Shown here one piece after another: positions 21,312 to 33,101 of a DNA stretch of 64,000 nt. Source of the stretch: Macrocystis pyrifera (lineage: Eukaryota > Sar > Phaeophyceae > Laminariales > Laminariaceae); contig JASSKH010000002.1 of the NCBI GenBank assembly GCA_031763025.1, forward strand, positions 16,041,968-16,105,967. Reading direction: 5' to 3'. Under the pieces are notes generated by a model. It had not been told where the DNA came from and ran no database searches. It worked only from the letters and a program-made list of their open reading frames with translations. The position numbers were made by a program, and so were the translations under genes. Numbering within the stretch: position 1 is the stretch's first letter; every line of letters begins with the position of its first letter.

Positions 21312-23397
21312 CAGGCGTCATCACTCTTATTGCTATTATTGCTATTAATATATAATATTATTGCTGTAACCTATTGTTTTGCTTTGATTTTGGTGTATCG
21401 GGGATACAATCCGATCAAAACACGAACCAAAATTCACAAATTCCAAACTGTATTTTGTATACTGGAAAAATGAATTTGGTCGCAAGCGTGTTCAGCTGCC
21501 TTTTGCCGGGCGTCACACGATAGAAAGCTCGCCCACCTACATACACTAGCACATGCAACAGTAGGCTGGTAGAAAAATAACGATTATTTTATAGAGTGTG
21601 TTATATTTGTTTGTCGGGTATTGTGTTTTCTTGATTTCGTCTCCCTTTCGTTTCCCCGAGTTCAGCAAATTTACGCACCAGGTATGTATGCGTGTATACC
21701 CATGAAGAGTACTACATACAGCAGGAGTACATGGTCTTCTTCCTCACTCACTGTTTCAACCCTTTCAAGTGTCTGTCTTATAACCCACACCAGTATAGCT
21801 GCGAGGTGGTCGTAGAGCAAGCTCTTCTCTTCCCTCCCCAGCTCTGTTTCCAGGGGAAAATCATTTTTGCGTACCTTCACTGAAATTCTCCCACGAGCTT
21901 GCCATATAATTTATTTATCGCACTGCCTGGCCAACACCGATTTTTTTATAACGTACCAGTACGTAGTATGTATGTGGCAACAAGCATCATCACTCTTATT
22001 GCTATTACGGGGGTCCATGGTTAATGGGACCAAATTTTGTTAGTAAAAATAGTTAAATATATAGGTTTTTATGTATACCATAGGTCCTATTAACTATGGA
22101 CCCCCGTAATAGTGCTACTAAAACACTATTTTTACTACGATGATGAACTACGGTGTCGAGCAAGCGGTCCTTTCTTTTATGCCGGCGTGTTGTTTGGGGG
22201 GGGGGGGAGACTACCCCTTTATTTACTGCAGTCACGCTTTGTGGACGAACCGCTCCAATTTCCGGGGTGGTCGTCGTCGAGCAAAAGCTCTTCTCTTTCC
22301 TCCCAGTTCTGTTTCCAGGGCAAAATCATTTTTGCGTACCATGCCTGAAATTCTCCAACGAGCTGGCCATATTTTCTTTTTCGCACTGCCTCGCCAACAC
22401 CGGAGTTTTTTTTTACCGTATGTATGTGGCAACAAGCGTCATCACTCTTATTGCTATTATTGCTATTAATATATAATATTATTGCTGTAACCTATTGTTT
22501 TGCTTTGATTTTGATGTATCGGGGATACAATCCGATCAAAACACGAACTAAAATTTCACAAATTCCAAACTGAATTTTGTATACTGGAAAAATGAATTTG
22601 GTCGCAAGCGTGTTCAGCTGCCTTTTGCCGGGCGTCACACGATAGAAAGCTCGCCCACCTACATACACTTAGCACATGCAGCAGTAGGCTGATAGAAAAA
22701 TAACGATTTTTTTTTTTTAGTGTCTTATATTTGTTTGTCGGGTATTGTGTTTTCTTGATTTCGTCTCCCTTTCGTTTCCCCGAGTTGAGCAAATTTACGC
22801 ACCAGGTATGTATGCGTGTATACCCATGAAGAGTACTACATACAGCAGGAATACATGGTCTTCTTCCTCACTCACTGTTTCAACCCTTTCAAGTGTCTGT
22901 CTTTTACCTACAGCAGTAGCTCCGAGGTGGTCGTAGAGCAAGCTCTTCTCTTCCCTCCCCAGCTCTGTTTCCAGGGGAAAATCATTTTTGCGTACCTGCA
23001 CTGAAATTCTCCCACGAGCTGGCCATATAATTTATTTATCGCACTTCCTGGCCAACACCGGTTATTTTTTAACGTAGTATGTATGTGGCAACAAGCATCA
23101 TCACTCTTATTGCTAGTGCTACTAAAAAAATGTCTTTACTACGATGATGAACTATGGTGTCCAGCAAGCAGTCCTTTCTTTTATGCCTGCGTGTCTTTTG
23201 GGGGGGGGGGGGGGAGACTAACCCTTTTTTTACTGCAGTCGCGCTTTGTGGACGAACCGCTCCAATTTCCGGGTGGTCGTCGTAGAGGTAAAGCTCTTCT
23301 CTTCCCTCCCAGTTCTGTTTCCAGGGCAAAATCAGTTTTTGCGTACCATCCCTGAACTTCTCCAACGAGCTGTCCATATTTTCTTTAACGTAGCGGG
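21312..23397. repeat. Two tandem dispersed modules (R1)
   Basis: Two successive copies of a roughly 1-kb unit. Order: ATCGGGGATACAATCCGATC, GAATTTGGTCGCAAGCGTG, GTATACCCATGAAGAGTAC, TAGAGCAAGCTCTTCTC, AAAATCATTTTTGCGTACC, CACTGCCTGGCCAACACCG, GGCAACAAGCATCATCACTC, then a G-run and a second CCGCTCCAATTTCCGG stretch. No gene seen. Short ORFs are repeat artefacts. Confidence 0.75.
22005..22109. mobile_element. 105-bp MITE with TA target duplication
   Basis: Starts TTACGGGGGTCCATGG and ends CTATGGACCCCCGTAA, with about 25-bp inverted ends. TA flanks both sides. The empty site is visible at about 23108-23120, where the same module reads GCTAGTGCTACT without the insert. TA duplication suggests mobilisation by a Tc1/mariner-type transposase (inference). 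Confidence 0.85.
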
Positions 23398-23832
23398 AAC
23401 ACCTCTTTCATGTAAACCGATCACATACGCACGTTTTTGTCGTGAAGTTTGTGTTGTTTGTGATTGGACTTCTGAACAGCAGTAAGATGACTATTAATAT
23501 TTTTACTTTTAATATTTTAACAAACAACTACCGAGCTCGTACTTTTGAGCAGCAGTGAGAGGTTATAAAAAATATACAGCAGTATAATACGTTGCAAAAA
23601 GCACTACGTAGGCCGAGAATAAAATAACTATCGATTCAATAGACTACTACTGAATGAAGTACAACAACCCTTGCAAGCCTTTGCATTATAACCTAGATTC
23701 GGAGTAGCCGTAGAACAAGCTCTTCTCCTCCCTGGCCACTATCGATTTCGCTGAATTCGTGTTGTTCACAATGACGTTCTTTTCATGTCCTGCGACATCG
23801 CCACACGGCTATTTATTATTATTATTAATAGT

Positions 23833-23937
23833 ACGGGGGGCCATGGTAAATAGGACCAAATATTGTTAGTGGAAATGTGTAGTAAAGTTTTTTTTGTGTG
23901 TATACCCTAGGTCCTACTTATTACTATGGACCCCCAT
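23833..23937. mobile_element. Decayed MITE in H2
   Basis: ACGGGGGGCCATGGTAAATA to TACTATGGACCCCCAT, at the same place as 15536-15638. Confidence 0.65.
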
Positions 23938-25716
23938 ACCAAATAGAAAATATTTTCACCGAAGTAGACTATATATACCAGATAGAATGCAAGGTGAAAC
24001 AATCTTTTTGTTTACATAGGAGAGAGATTATTTTTTGTATCCCCTCCCTGCATTCTGTACTTAACTTCTCAGCTTTTTACCATTTTTCCCCCCCCCGATA
24101 TTTCGACACAACCCATTATTTATATTCGCCCTATTTTTTTTGCTCCCTTTTTTTTCCCTTCTGGGAGGCGTCGTATATAACCTAGATCCGGGATCGGTCA
24201 TAGAGCAGGTCTCTCCACCCGCCTCCCCGCTGTTTGTTGTGAAGTGTGAAAAAGAACACACTGTATGGCGTACACTTTTAATATTAAGACTACATGCTGC
24301 AGTACAGCAGCAGATAGATACACTGACAGCCTGGCCGGTGTGTTGCTCCTTTAATGATGTTCTGCGTGTTATGTTTAGGGGGAGATTAGCTCTTTTAGTA
24401 TTACTACTACTGCAGTCGTCCCATTTTGGAGACAATCCACATGAAATTAGAGTGAGTGGTTTGTCCACAAAACTTAAGTATTTAGTGTGTTTGGTTGCTT
24501 ATTTTCCTGTTCGGGTTTGTTGATGCTTTGTCTCAAATTCGTCACATTCGTTTCACGGGTGAGGGTTGCTTCGTTCGATGCTCAAATATTCATCACATTG
24601 GATGACACGATTGACTGTTGTTGTTGTTACCTGCCCGCCTACGCCCGCTTATTTTTTCGGGAGCTTTCGTTGTCGGTGTTTCTGTCCGACGAAATTACTG
24701 CGTTTTGAATCAGGGTTTCTCTTTTTGGCGTTACTGCTGAAGAGCGCTGTTTGTTGGGTTTTAGGTGACATTGGGAATCTACAGTTTTCTGTTTACTTTC
24801 GCTTTATAGCCTGAGTGCGTAGCTGCTTTCCCCATTACCTGTCGTGCCGCAAAGCGTAGATTAGTCTGCTTTACCTGCCGTGGGTTGTATGGGACGAGAA
24901 ACAGCATACACTCCCTCGAACGGTATGTCTTGGCTTTGGCTTCCTTCGATTCATCGCAGGGGGACGTAGATTCTCGGATAGCGTAGATAATTTCTCCCGT
25001 ATCCGTCGTGGGCTGTACGGGACAAGATACTTTTCTCACGAACGGTATATTATGCATTATCATCGCGGCATTGGCTTTTTTCATTCGTATCGGGCGAGGG
25101 TTCTCAGTTGCCAATCGTGCATCGTTCGAATCTCTCTCGCTTTGGTACATACATACACTGGTGTGTTTAGTTGGGGCGGAGATTTTTGTCATGACCCGAG
25201 GATGGTGTGCGGCAGAGTTTACGGAAGTAAACTTTTTTGTTTCATATGCTATTATTATTGTCATTGCCTGCGGGAATATCCAATGCGTCAGGGACCATGA
25301 CCATCCCCTCGAACGGTTGGCTGGCTTTCTTCGATTCGTCGCCGGGGAAAGAAAGTAGATGAATTCTCGGGTGGAGTAGATTAGTTCTCTATTATACCTG
25401 TCGTGGGCCGTACGGGACAAGAGAAAGTATCATTTTTTTCCCACGAACGAACGGTTTTTACGCATTTATGTGGCATTGGCTTTTTTCATTCGTACCCAGC
25501 AAGGATTCTCAGTTGCTGATCGTGCGTCGTACGAGTCGCGAAACTTTGTTGTTTGATGTTCTTTTGTTGTTTGATATTTTTGTCATTGCGTACGGAAACA
25601 TCCAATGCGTCAGGGACCGATAATATTTTAAACAGGACTTCTTCGTACAGCTGTTGTAGTTTGTATCATTTTATCCTGATCGGGCCCTTGGCATCGTAAA
25701 CTGCCGTTTGCAGCTA

Positions 25717-25821
25717 TTACGGGGGTCCATCGTTAACGGGACCAAATTTTGTTCGTAAAAATACGCAAATATATAGGTTTTTATGTATATCATAGGTCCT
25801 ATTAACTATGTACCCCCGTAA
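25717..25821. mobile_element. 105-bp MITE in H2
   Basis: TTACGGGGGTCCATCG to CTATGTACCCCCGTAA, flanked by TA on both sides. H1 and H4 lack it at the corresponding place (GCAGCTGTTCATTG near 17450 and 55730), so it is specific to this unit and recent. Confidence 0.85.
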
Positions 25822-25878
25822 TAGCTGTTCATTGCCTGCGGCCCTTAGCCGTTTCTTAAGGTCGCCTGCGGGCCTTAG

Positions 25879-25914
25879 CTTCGTCGGAGGCCCTTAAAAG
25901 GCCTCTTGACGAAG
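25879..25914 (+). other. Conserved hairpin of H2
   Basis: CTTCGTCGGAGGCC against GGCCTCTTGACGAAG. The one arm difference from H3 leaves a G-U pair in plus-strand RNA. Confidence 0.6.
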
Positions 25915-27549
25915 GCCCTTGTAGATATATATAACATTAGTCGGATTTGTTCCGATGCCTCACAGGCTGCCCTGCCGGAATACCTCGCTCTCCGCGCTTG
26001 CGGGACCGCCGTTCGTGGTCTGCCTCCGCCCTTATCGTCTTCGTTTCTGACTTGCCCGCCTGCGGGGAGATGGACGGGGCTTTGCCTCCGAAGTTTCGAT
26101 TATTTGTTGTTCCTTTTCCTTCGGCCTGCTTTCTTCCCGGTTCGGTGCCCGGGAGTTGCGGACCTTTCTCGCGTGCCCGATATTGGTTTCGGCGAGGTCG
26201 TGTCGACGCGTTCTTTTTGTGATGTCCTGCGACCTCTCGCGTGGAGGAACGTATGATGACGTGTCTGCGAGCTCGTGTGCTGTTAATTCATGAATAATAT
26301 TTGTTACTACTGCTGCTGCTGTTCATAGATAGTTGTCGACCCCTGCCGAGTGCGTGCGATTCAATACTTCTTATTAATAGCACAGCATCAGCAGTGAGGA
26401 GAGTCATTCCAACTGCAGCGGCAGTGCGTTGCGAAAAGCAGTAGGCTGATAGAAAAATAACTTTTATTATGTTCTCAGTATATATAGAGTGTGTTGTGGG
26501 TTTCTCGGGTATTCTGCTTTCGTCATTTCGTCTCCCCGAGTTCGGCAAATGTACGTACCCCGGGTGTGGGTTTATATCCATGAAGGGTACTACCTACAGC
26601 AGGAGTCGAGTGCGTGCGATTCAATACTTTTTATTACTAGCAACAGTGAGGAGAGTTATTCCAACTGCAGAGGCAGTGCGTCGCAAAAAGCAGTAGGCTG
26701 ATAGAAAAGTAACTATTATTGTGTTTTTTGTAGATAGAGTGCTTTGTGGGTTTCTCGGGTATTCTGTTTTCTGGATTTTTTCGTCTCCCCGAGTTCGGCA
26801 AATGTACGTACCCCTGGTGGTGTGGGTGTATGTATACCCATCAAGGGTACTACCTACAGCAGGAGTACATGTGGTCTTCTCCCTAACTCTTTCAAGCCTT
26901 TCGAGTCTCTGTCTTACAACCTGGATCCAGGGTGGTCGTAGAGCAAGCTCTTCGCCTCCCTCCCCACTGCTATTATCATAATATGGTGTCGAGCAACCGG
27001 TCCTTTCTTTTTTGCCTGCGTGTCGTTTGGGAGGGGGGGGGAGAGTAACCCTTTTTTACTACAGTCACGCTTTGTGGACGAACTGCTCCAATTTTCGGGG
27101 GTGGTGGTGGTCGTAGAGCAAGCTCTTCTCTTCCCTCCTCAGTTCTGTTTCCAGGGCAAAATCATTTTTGCGTACCATCCCTGAAATTCTCCAACAAGCT
27201 GGCCATATTTTCTTTATCGCACTGCCTGGCCAACACCGGAGTGTTTTTCACCGTATGTATGTGGCAACAAGCGTCATCACTCTTATTGCTATTATTGCTA
27301 TTAAATATTAATAAAAAGTATTATCGCTGTAACCTATTTTTTTGCTTTGATTTTGATGTATCGGGGATACAATCCGATCAAAACTAAAATTTCACAAATT
27401 CCAAACTGTATTTTGTATACTCGTACTGGAAAAATGAATTTGGTCCCAAGCGTGTTCAGCTGCCTTTTGCCGGGCGTCACACGATAGAAAGCTCGCCCAC
27501 CTACATACACTTAGCACACGCAGCAGTAGGCTGATAGAAAAATAACTAC

Positions 27550-27821
27550 CAGGTATTATTATAAATACAACTATAATTACGATTTTTGAGGTCGTTGTCA
27601 CTTGCTAGCTCTTGACAGACAGACCGACTGATAGACAGCTCTTCGCAAACAGCCCTTCTTCTTTGAAACAGCCGAACAGCCAAACAACCTTTCTGCTTTC
27701 TTCTTCGCCAAACAGCCAAACAACCTTTCTTTCTTCTTTCTTCTTCCGCAAACTGCCAACCAATAGACAGCTCTTCGCACGGCGCCTAAAAGAGGCGTCT
27801 CGCCTTCGACGAACGGCATAG
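27550..27821 (+). promoter_or_regulatory. Upstream leader of inverted unit E
   Basis: Plus-strand version of the leaders at 2952-3303 and 14304-14590: ACAACTATAATTACGATTTT, pyrimidine-rich blocks (CCAAACAACCTTTC), then GCCTTCGACGAACGGC. An open stretch ends at the TAG of 27819-27821 just before the exon. The pyrimidine tract and the AG before GTGCAGCTG look like an intron end, so the first exon may lie upstream. Confidence 0.4.
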
Positions 27822-28195
27822 ATAGGTGCAGCTGTCGGCGGCCAAGCTGCTGCTGTCGGTGGCGAACCTGCTGGTGCTGCAACCCCCGCCTCTCCCTTCT
27901 CCACGCCCCCTAAGTTCACCTCCCCCTCGTCGAGAGGCGCATGGTCCTCGCCCTCTGGCAAGAGAGCGGCAACGACAAAGACCGACCTCGTGCCGGCTGT
28001 TGTTTGCGACCAGTGCACGGACCAGCACTTGGTCAAGAACTCCGCGCCTGGTGGCAAAAACGTGGCCTTCGCCACCTGCAAGGATCTCACGTGCGTGGTG
28101 GCGGGATCATCCTGACAGGGCAACCGACTGCGAGTTCTGTGCTCGCCCGATCAAGGAAGGGACTGTCTCGTACTCCCTCGAGACTGCTGACAGTG
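27822..28195 (+). pseudogene. Zinc-finger-like exon 1, inverted unit E
   Basis: Same exon on the plus strand. Alanine/glycine-rich start, KTDLVPAVVCDQC-TDQHL, TCKDLTC, DCEFCARPIKEG, SLETADSG, donor GTGAGTGTC at 28196. Two single-base losses between LTC and DCEFC (near 28096 and 28114) put the last Cys pair in another frame. Otherwise close to unit B. Confidence 0.55.
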
Positions 28196-28764
28196 GTGAG
28201 TGTCTTATGTCTATTGTGCATGCTGTATGTTGCCAGTACGATTTTTTGGGGTTTTCAATTGCCTTTTTGCATACAAACCTATGTCAAATTATTTTTTTTT
28301 TTTTTTTTTTTTGACTCATCCATGCTCGTTCTTTCCCCTTCGTGCGTTGGGTCGGCTCCTCTTACACACAGTGCACGCGAACGCGCACATGCACAACTGT
28401 TAGCGGGACGTGAAGCACACGATTTCTGTGTGTACATGTTTTGGTGACCCCACGTACTCATTTTGCTCGTTTCGGCTGCCGCTGCTGCTGCTGCTGCTGT
28501 CAGCGCCACGCCATGAGTGCTGCTGCTTGCTGCTGTGCACCTGCTTCTCCTGTGCACTCGCTGCTGCTGTAGTGCTGCTGCGTTGTTGCCGTGCTGTGCA
28601 CTTGCTGCTCCTGTGCACTTGCTGCTGCTGTATGTAGTGCTGCTGCGTTGTTGCCGTGCATCATGCTGGAAGCGTACATATTTTCGGATCGTCAATTCCG
28701 TAGGTTTTGCGATGGCGGCATACCAGGGTACATGCTTTTTTTCTTCCTTATTTTCATATCGTTG

Positions 28765-28808
<44 letters not shown>

Positions 28809-29528
28809 ACGCTGCGGCGATTCGTTGCAGCTTCTTCTGTTGCTGCTAATGCTGTTGTAGCTGCTTCTGCTGCTGCTGCTGCTAATGCTGCCGCCATATC
28901 CACTGAATGTTCGTATGTACTCGGATTACTGTTTTTCTTGGTCGTTTTTGTACCCAAATGGTTCCTTTTGATACGTGAAAAAATATTTTTGTCGTTTCGC
29001 TCCTGCATTTTGCGTACGTACTGCAATTTCTCGTTTTTGGCTTGGTTATTTTCATAGATATCGTTGCTATGCTGCTGCTGTGGTGCTGCTGCGTTGTTGC
29101 CGTACATCATGCTGCACTTGTGTATGTACATATTTCGGTATCGTCAATGAAATTCCGTAGGTTTTGCGATTGCGGCATACCAGGGTACATACTTTTTTTC
29201 TTCCTTGTTTTCATATCGTTGCTATGCTGCTGCTGCCAACGCGGATTATTGTTTTTATTGGCCGTTTTTGTACCCAAATGGTTTTTTTGATACGTTAAAA
29301 AAAATATTTTGGTCGTTTTGCTCCTGCATTTTGCGTACGTACTACTTTTTCTCGTATTGCGTATTGTTGCTATGCTGCTGCTGCGTTGTTGCCGTACAGC
29401 ATGCGGAGGTGGGTCTATAGTGCGGTACGTACCAAAAATACTTTTCGGACGGCCTCGGGGTACATACTTTTTCTCTCCCTTCTTTTCATGTCGTTGCTAT
29501 GCTGCTGCTGCCAACGCTGTGGCGATCC

Positions 29529-29578
<50 letters not shown>

Positions 29579-30021
29579 GCTTTTATTGCTGCCGCAATAT
29601 TCACTGAATGTTTGTATGTACTCGGTTAATTGTGTTTCCTGGTCGTTTTGTGGCGCCGCTGCGTTGTTGCCGTACATCATGCTGGACATGATTTGTGTGT
29701 CTATTACACTTAAACTTGTGCGTGTGTACATATTTCTGTATCGTCAATGATTTCTTTGTGGCGCTGCTGCGTTGTTGCCGTACATCATGCTGCACGTGAT
29801 TTGTGTGTGTACATATTTCTGTATCGTCAAGGAAATTACGTACTTGCTGCTTCTGCTGCTGCTGCTGCTGCCGTCGTATAGCAAGCGATGACGTACTGCT
29901 CTTGTGCCGCTGTAGAGTAGTACAAATAATGAACTCTGCCCCCCCCCCCCCCCCCCCCCCCCCCCGCCATTCCCTGCCCGCCACTCCCGCCCCGCGCACC
30001 CTATATGTTTACTTCGACCAG
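28196..30021 (+). other. CTG-rich intron of unit E
   Basis: 1.83 kb from donor GTGAGT to the acceptor-like CAG at 30019-30021. On this strand (CTG)n runs are prominent (28484-28499, 28770-28803, 29530-29577), alternating with the same sub-blocks as the other introns in reverse complement. A C run at about 29941-29965 lies before the acceptor. No credible coding sequence. Confidence 0.55.
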
Positions 30022-30518
30022 GTCCGTGGCAAGTGCTACAACTGCCGCCTGACGGACTCCACCATCAAAGACGGAGACATCATCATCAAGCGCAAAAAGA
30101 CTCCCTTCCATTTCGCCTGCTCCAGGGCTTCGCGGAATTCCAAAGCAGTACGCCAAGCAGATTGTCGCCATCCAGGACGAACGAAAGGAAACAAATTGTT
30201 TCCCACATTTCCCAAAATCACGATTATTTCTTGCTACACATATCCAACGGGTTCAGCAGCGAACATATCCACATTCTGGGCCTCCCGCCTCGTTACTACA
30301 GCATCCTGGAAGACTATTTACATATCATGTCTCATCCAAACTCCTATGCTGGCTACATCGAAATCGCGGCCGCCCAGCAACTATACAACATTTCCATAAC
30401 CGTTGTCGTTGCCGGCACTGCTGCTTTCTCTCCTGTCCCAAACCTTCCTGTAAACAACAGCCTGTATGTTGTATATCATCCACATGCCAAGCACTACTCC
30501 ACTCTCTCCCCACACTGA
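30022..30518 (+). pseudogene. Finger plus OTU-like exon 2, inverted unit E
   Basis: VRGKCYNC...TPFHFAC finger (about 30025-30130), then, in another frame to the stop at 30518, the OTU-like half: RKQIVSHISQNHDYF, SHPNSYAGYIEIAAAQQLY, NNSLYVVYHPHAKHYSTL. The OTU-like stretch is uninterrupted here. OTU enzymes cleave ubiquitin chains with a Cys-His pair. The His-like end is present and the cysteine box is not seen, so activity is not implied. Confidence 0.5.
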
Positions 30519-30751
30519 TGAAAGATGTTATTCTTATTTATTAGACGAATGTCATTCTTACTCTTGCGTCACCCGATCTTACGTTTCACATTACATTCAT
30601 AAATAAACGCGACTATTACATCCTTCACCGTTTCTTACACAAATACATTTAGTTTGGTTGGCTTTGGGCTATGTCGCCAATTAATTGCAGTTGTATGTAC
30701 ACGAAACGACGGAATACCCACTCCAAAGGAAAGCCTTGTATATCATTACGA
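30519..30751 (+). other. 3' flank of unit E
   Basis: Conserved tail (CATTCATAAATAAACGCG, then one arm of the fold-back element at about 30640-30690), ending at a join with an R1 module where a MITE has inserted. Confidence 0.4.
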
Positions 30752-30855
30752 TTACGGGGGTACATAGTTAATAGGACCTATGGTACACATAAAACCTATA
30801 TATTTACCTATTTCTACTAACCAAAAATGGTCCTGTTAACTATGGACCCCCGTAA
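30752..30855. mobile_element. MITE at the unit E/R1 border
   Basis: TTACGGGGGTACATAG to CTATGGACCCCCGTAA. It is flanked by TACGA on both sides (longer than the TA seen elsewhere), within the module sequence ATCATTAC...TACGATGATG. Confidence 0.75.
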
Positions 30856-32612
30856 TACGATGATGAACTATGGTGTCGAGCAAACGGTCCTTTCTTTTAT
30901 GCCTGCGTGTGGTTTTTGAGGTGCTATTAATAAATAATATTATTGCTGTAACCTATTTTATTGCTGTATTGCTTTGATTTTGATGTATCGGGGATACAAT
31001 CCGATCAAAACACGAACTAAATTTTCACCAATTCCAAAATTTCACCAATTTCAAACTGTATTTTGTATACTGGAAAAATGAATTCGGTCGCAAGCGTGTT
31101 CAGCTGCCTTTCGCCGTATACATATATCCGGGCGTCACACGATAGAAAGCTCGCCCACGCACATACACTTAGCACATGCAGCAGTAGACTGATTGAAAAA
31201 CAACCATTTTTTTATAGAGCGTGTTATTTGTTCTCGTCTCCCTTTCGTTCCCCCGAGTTTAACATATTTACGCACCAGGTATGTATGTGTGTATACCCAT
31301 GAAGAGTACTACATACAGCAGGAGTACATGGTCTTCTTCCTAACGGTTTCAACCCTTTCAAGTGTCTGTCTCATAACCTACAGCAGCAGTAGCTCCGAGG
31401 TGGTCGTAGAGCAAGCTTTTCTCTTCCCTCCCCAGCTCTGTTTCCAGGGCAAAATCATTTTTGCGTACCTTCACTGAAATTCTCCAACGAGCTGGCCATA
31501 TATTTTATTTATCGCACTGCCTGGCCAACACCGTTTATGTTTTAAGGTAGTATGTATGTGGCAACAAGCATCATCACTCTTATTGCTAGTGCTACTAAAA
31601 AAATATCATTACTACGATGATGAACTATGGTGCCGAGCAAGCGGTCCTTTCTTTCATGCCTGCGTGTCGTTTGGGGGGGGGGGGTGACCAACCCTTTATT
31701 TAGTGCAGTCACGCTTTGTGGACGAACCGCTCCAATTTCCGGGTGGTGGAGCAAAAAAGCTCTTCTCTTCCCTCCCAGTTCTGTTTCCAGGGCAAAATAT
31801 TTTTTGCGTACCATCTCCGAAATTCTCCAACGAGCTGGCCATATTTTCTTTATCGCACTGCCTGGCCAACACCGGGGTTTGTTTTAACGTAGTATGTGTG
31901 TGGCAACAAGCGTCATCACTCTTATTGCTATTATTGCTATTAATAAATAATATTTAGGCTGTAACCTATTATTTTGCTTTATTTTGCTTTGATTTTGATG
32001 TATCGGGGATACAATCCGATCAAAACACGAACTAAAACTTCACAAATTCTGAACTGTATTTTGTATATTGGAAAAATGAATCTGGTCGCAAGCGTGTTCA
32101 GCTGCCTTTTGCCGGGCGTCACACGATAGAAAGCTCGCCCACGTACATACACTTAGCACATGCAGCAGTAGGCTGATAGAAAAATAACTACCAGGTACCA
32201 GGTAATATTTTATAGAGTGTGTTATATTTGTTTCTCGGGTATTATTGTGTTTTCTTGATTTCGCACCAGGTATGTATGTGTGTATACCCATGAAGAATAC
32301 TACGTACAGCAGGAGTACATGGCCTTCTTCCTCACTGTTTCAACCCTTTCAAGTGTCTGTGTTATAACCTACAGCAGTACCTCCGAAGTGGTCGTAGAGC
32401 AAGGTCTTCTCTTCCCTCCCCAGCTCTGTTTCCAGGGGAAAATCATTTTTGCGTACCTTCACTGAAATTCTCCAACGAGCTGGCCAGGCAACAAGCATCA
32501 TCACTCTTATTGCTAGTGCTACTGAACAAATATCATTACGACGAACTATGGTGTACAGCAAGCGGTCCTTTCTTTTATGCCTGCGTGTCGTTTGGGGGGG
32601 GGCGGAGACTAA
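30856..32612. repeat. R1 modules left of the LTR element
   Basis: Two R1 copies: the GAATTCGGTCGCAAGCGTG and GAATCTGGTCGCAAGCGTG modules, two TAGAGCAAG-type palindromes and two G-runs. The last module is cut at GGCGGAGACTAA by the retroelement and resumes at 46813 with CTAACCCTTTATTTAG. No gene seen. Confidence 0.75.
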
Positions 32613-33101
32613 TGTGATGCGGAGACCGGTCTAGGGTAGTGGTAAGGGACACAGGTGGTTCTGGCAGCTGGAAAGCAGTGCTTCGCTTCTTCTGATTTAG
32701 ATCTTCTCATTGATGGCGAGAGCTGAGGAGGTGCTCTGGTAGAGAAGTGAGAGGTAGGGGGGCGGGACTCGACGCCCAGATATACTCGTCCCACCCCACG
32801 CCACAAGCTCTCCTAAATTCCTCTTATCTGATGTACGCCTACAGAACTTTCCTATGGCTACTGGTCGTTCTTCTGCTAATATAAGAACTTCTCCCTTCGT
32901 GGTCCTATCTGCGTTAAGGAATATTACTCTCGTCTAGGGGGTTATCCGCCCTAGGGAACATTCCTAAAAGAACATTACTCTCGACTAACGGAATATCCGC
33001 CGGGTTAATCCATTCTTTGGATTATTCTCGTATTCGTGAGACTATAAGACCGCAACGTAATACATATATCTGTAGCCCATGAGTACTCTACTCATATCAC
33101 A
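32613..33101 (-). repeat. LTR (downstream in coding sense)
   Basis: 489 bp, starts TGTGATGCGG and ends ATCACA. About eight differences from 46324-46812. Confidence 0.9.

Larger units (their letters stand above)
23398..27549. repeat. Higher-order repeat unit H2
   Basis: Same module order as H1. It carries the decayed MITE at 23833-23937, a younger MITE at 25717-25821 and the hairpin at 25879-25914. It ends in an R1 module cut by the inverted two-exon unit at about 27550. No credible gene. Confidence 0.75.

Noticed and set aside
32613-32640. 5'-truncated LTR at the left side of the large element
   Set aside because: It first looked about 120 bp shorter than 46205-46812. The inverted TGTGAT/ATCACA ends and the CTAA duplication show that the LTR really starts at TGTGATGCGG and that the extra 120 bp is internal leader.
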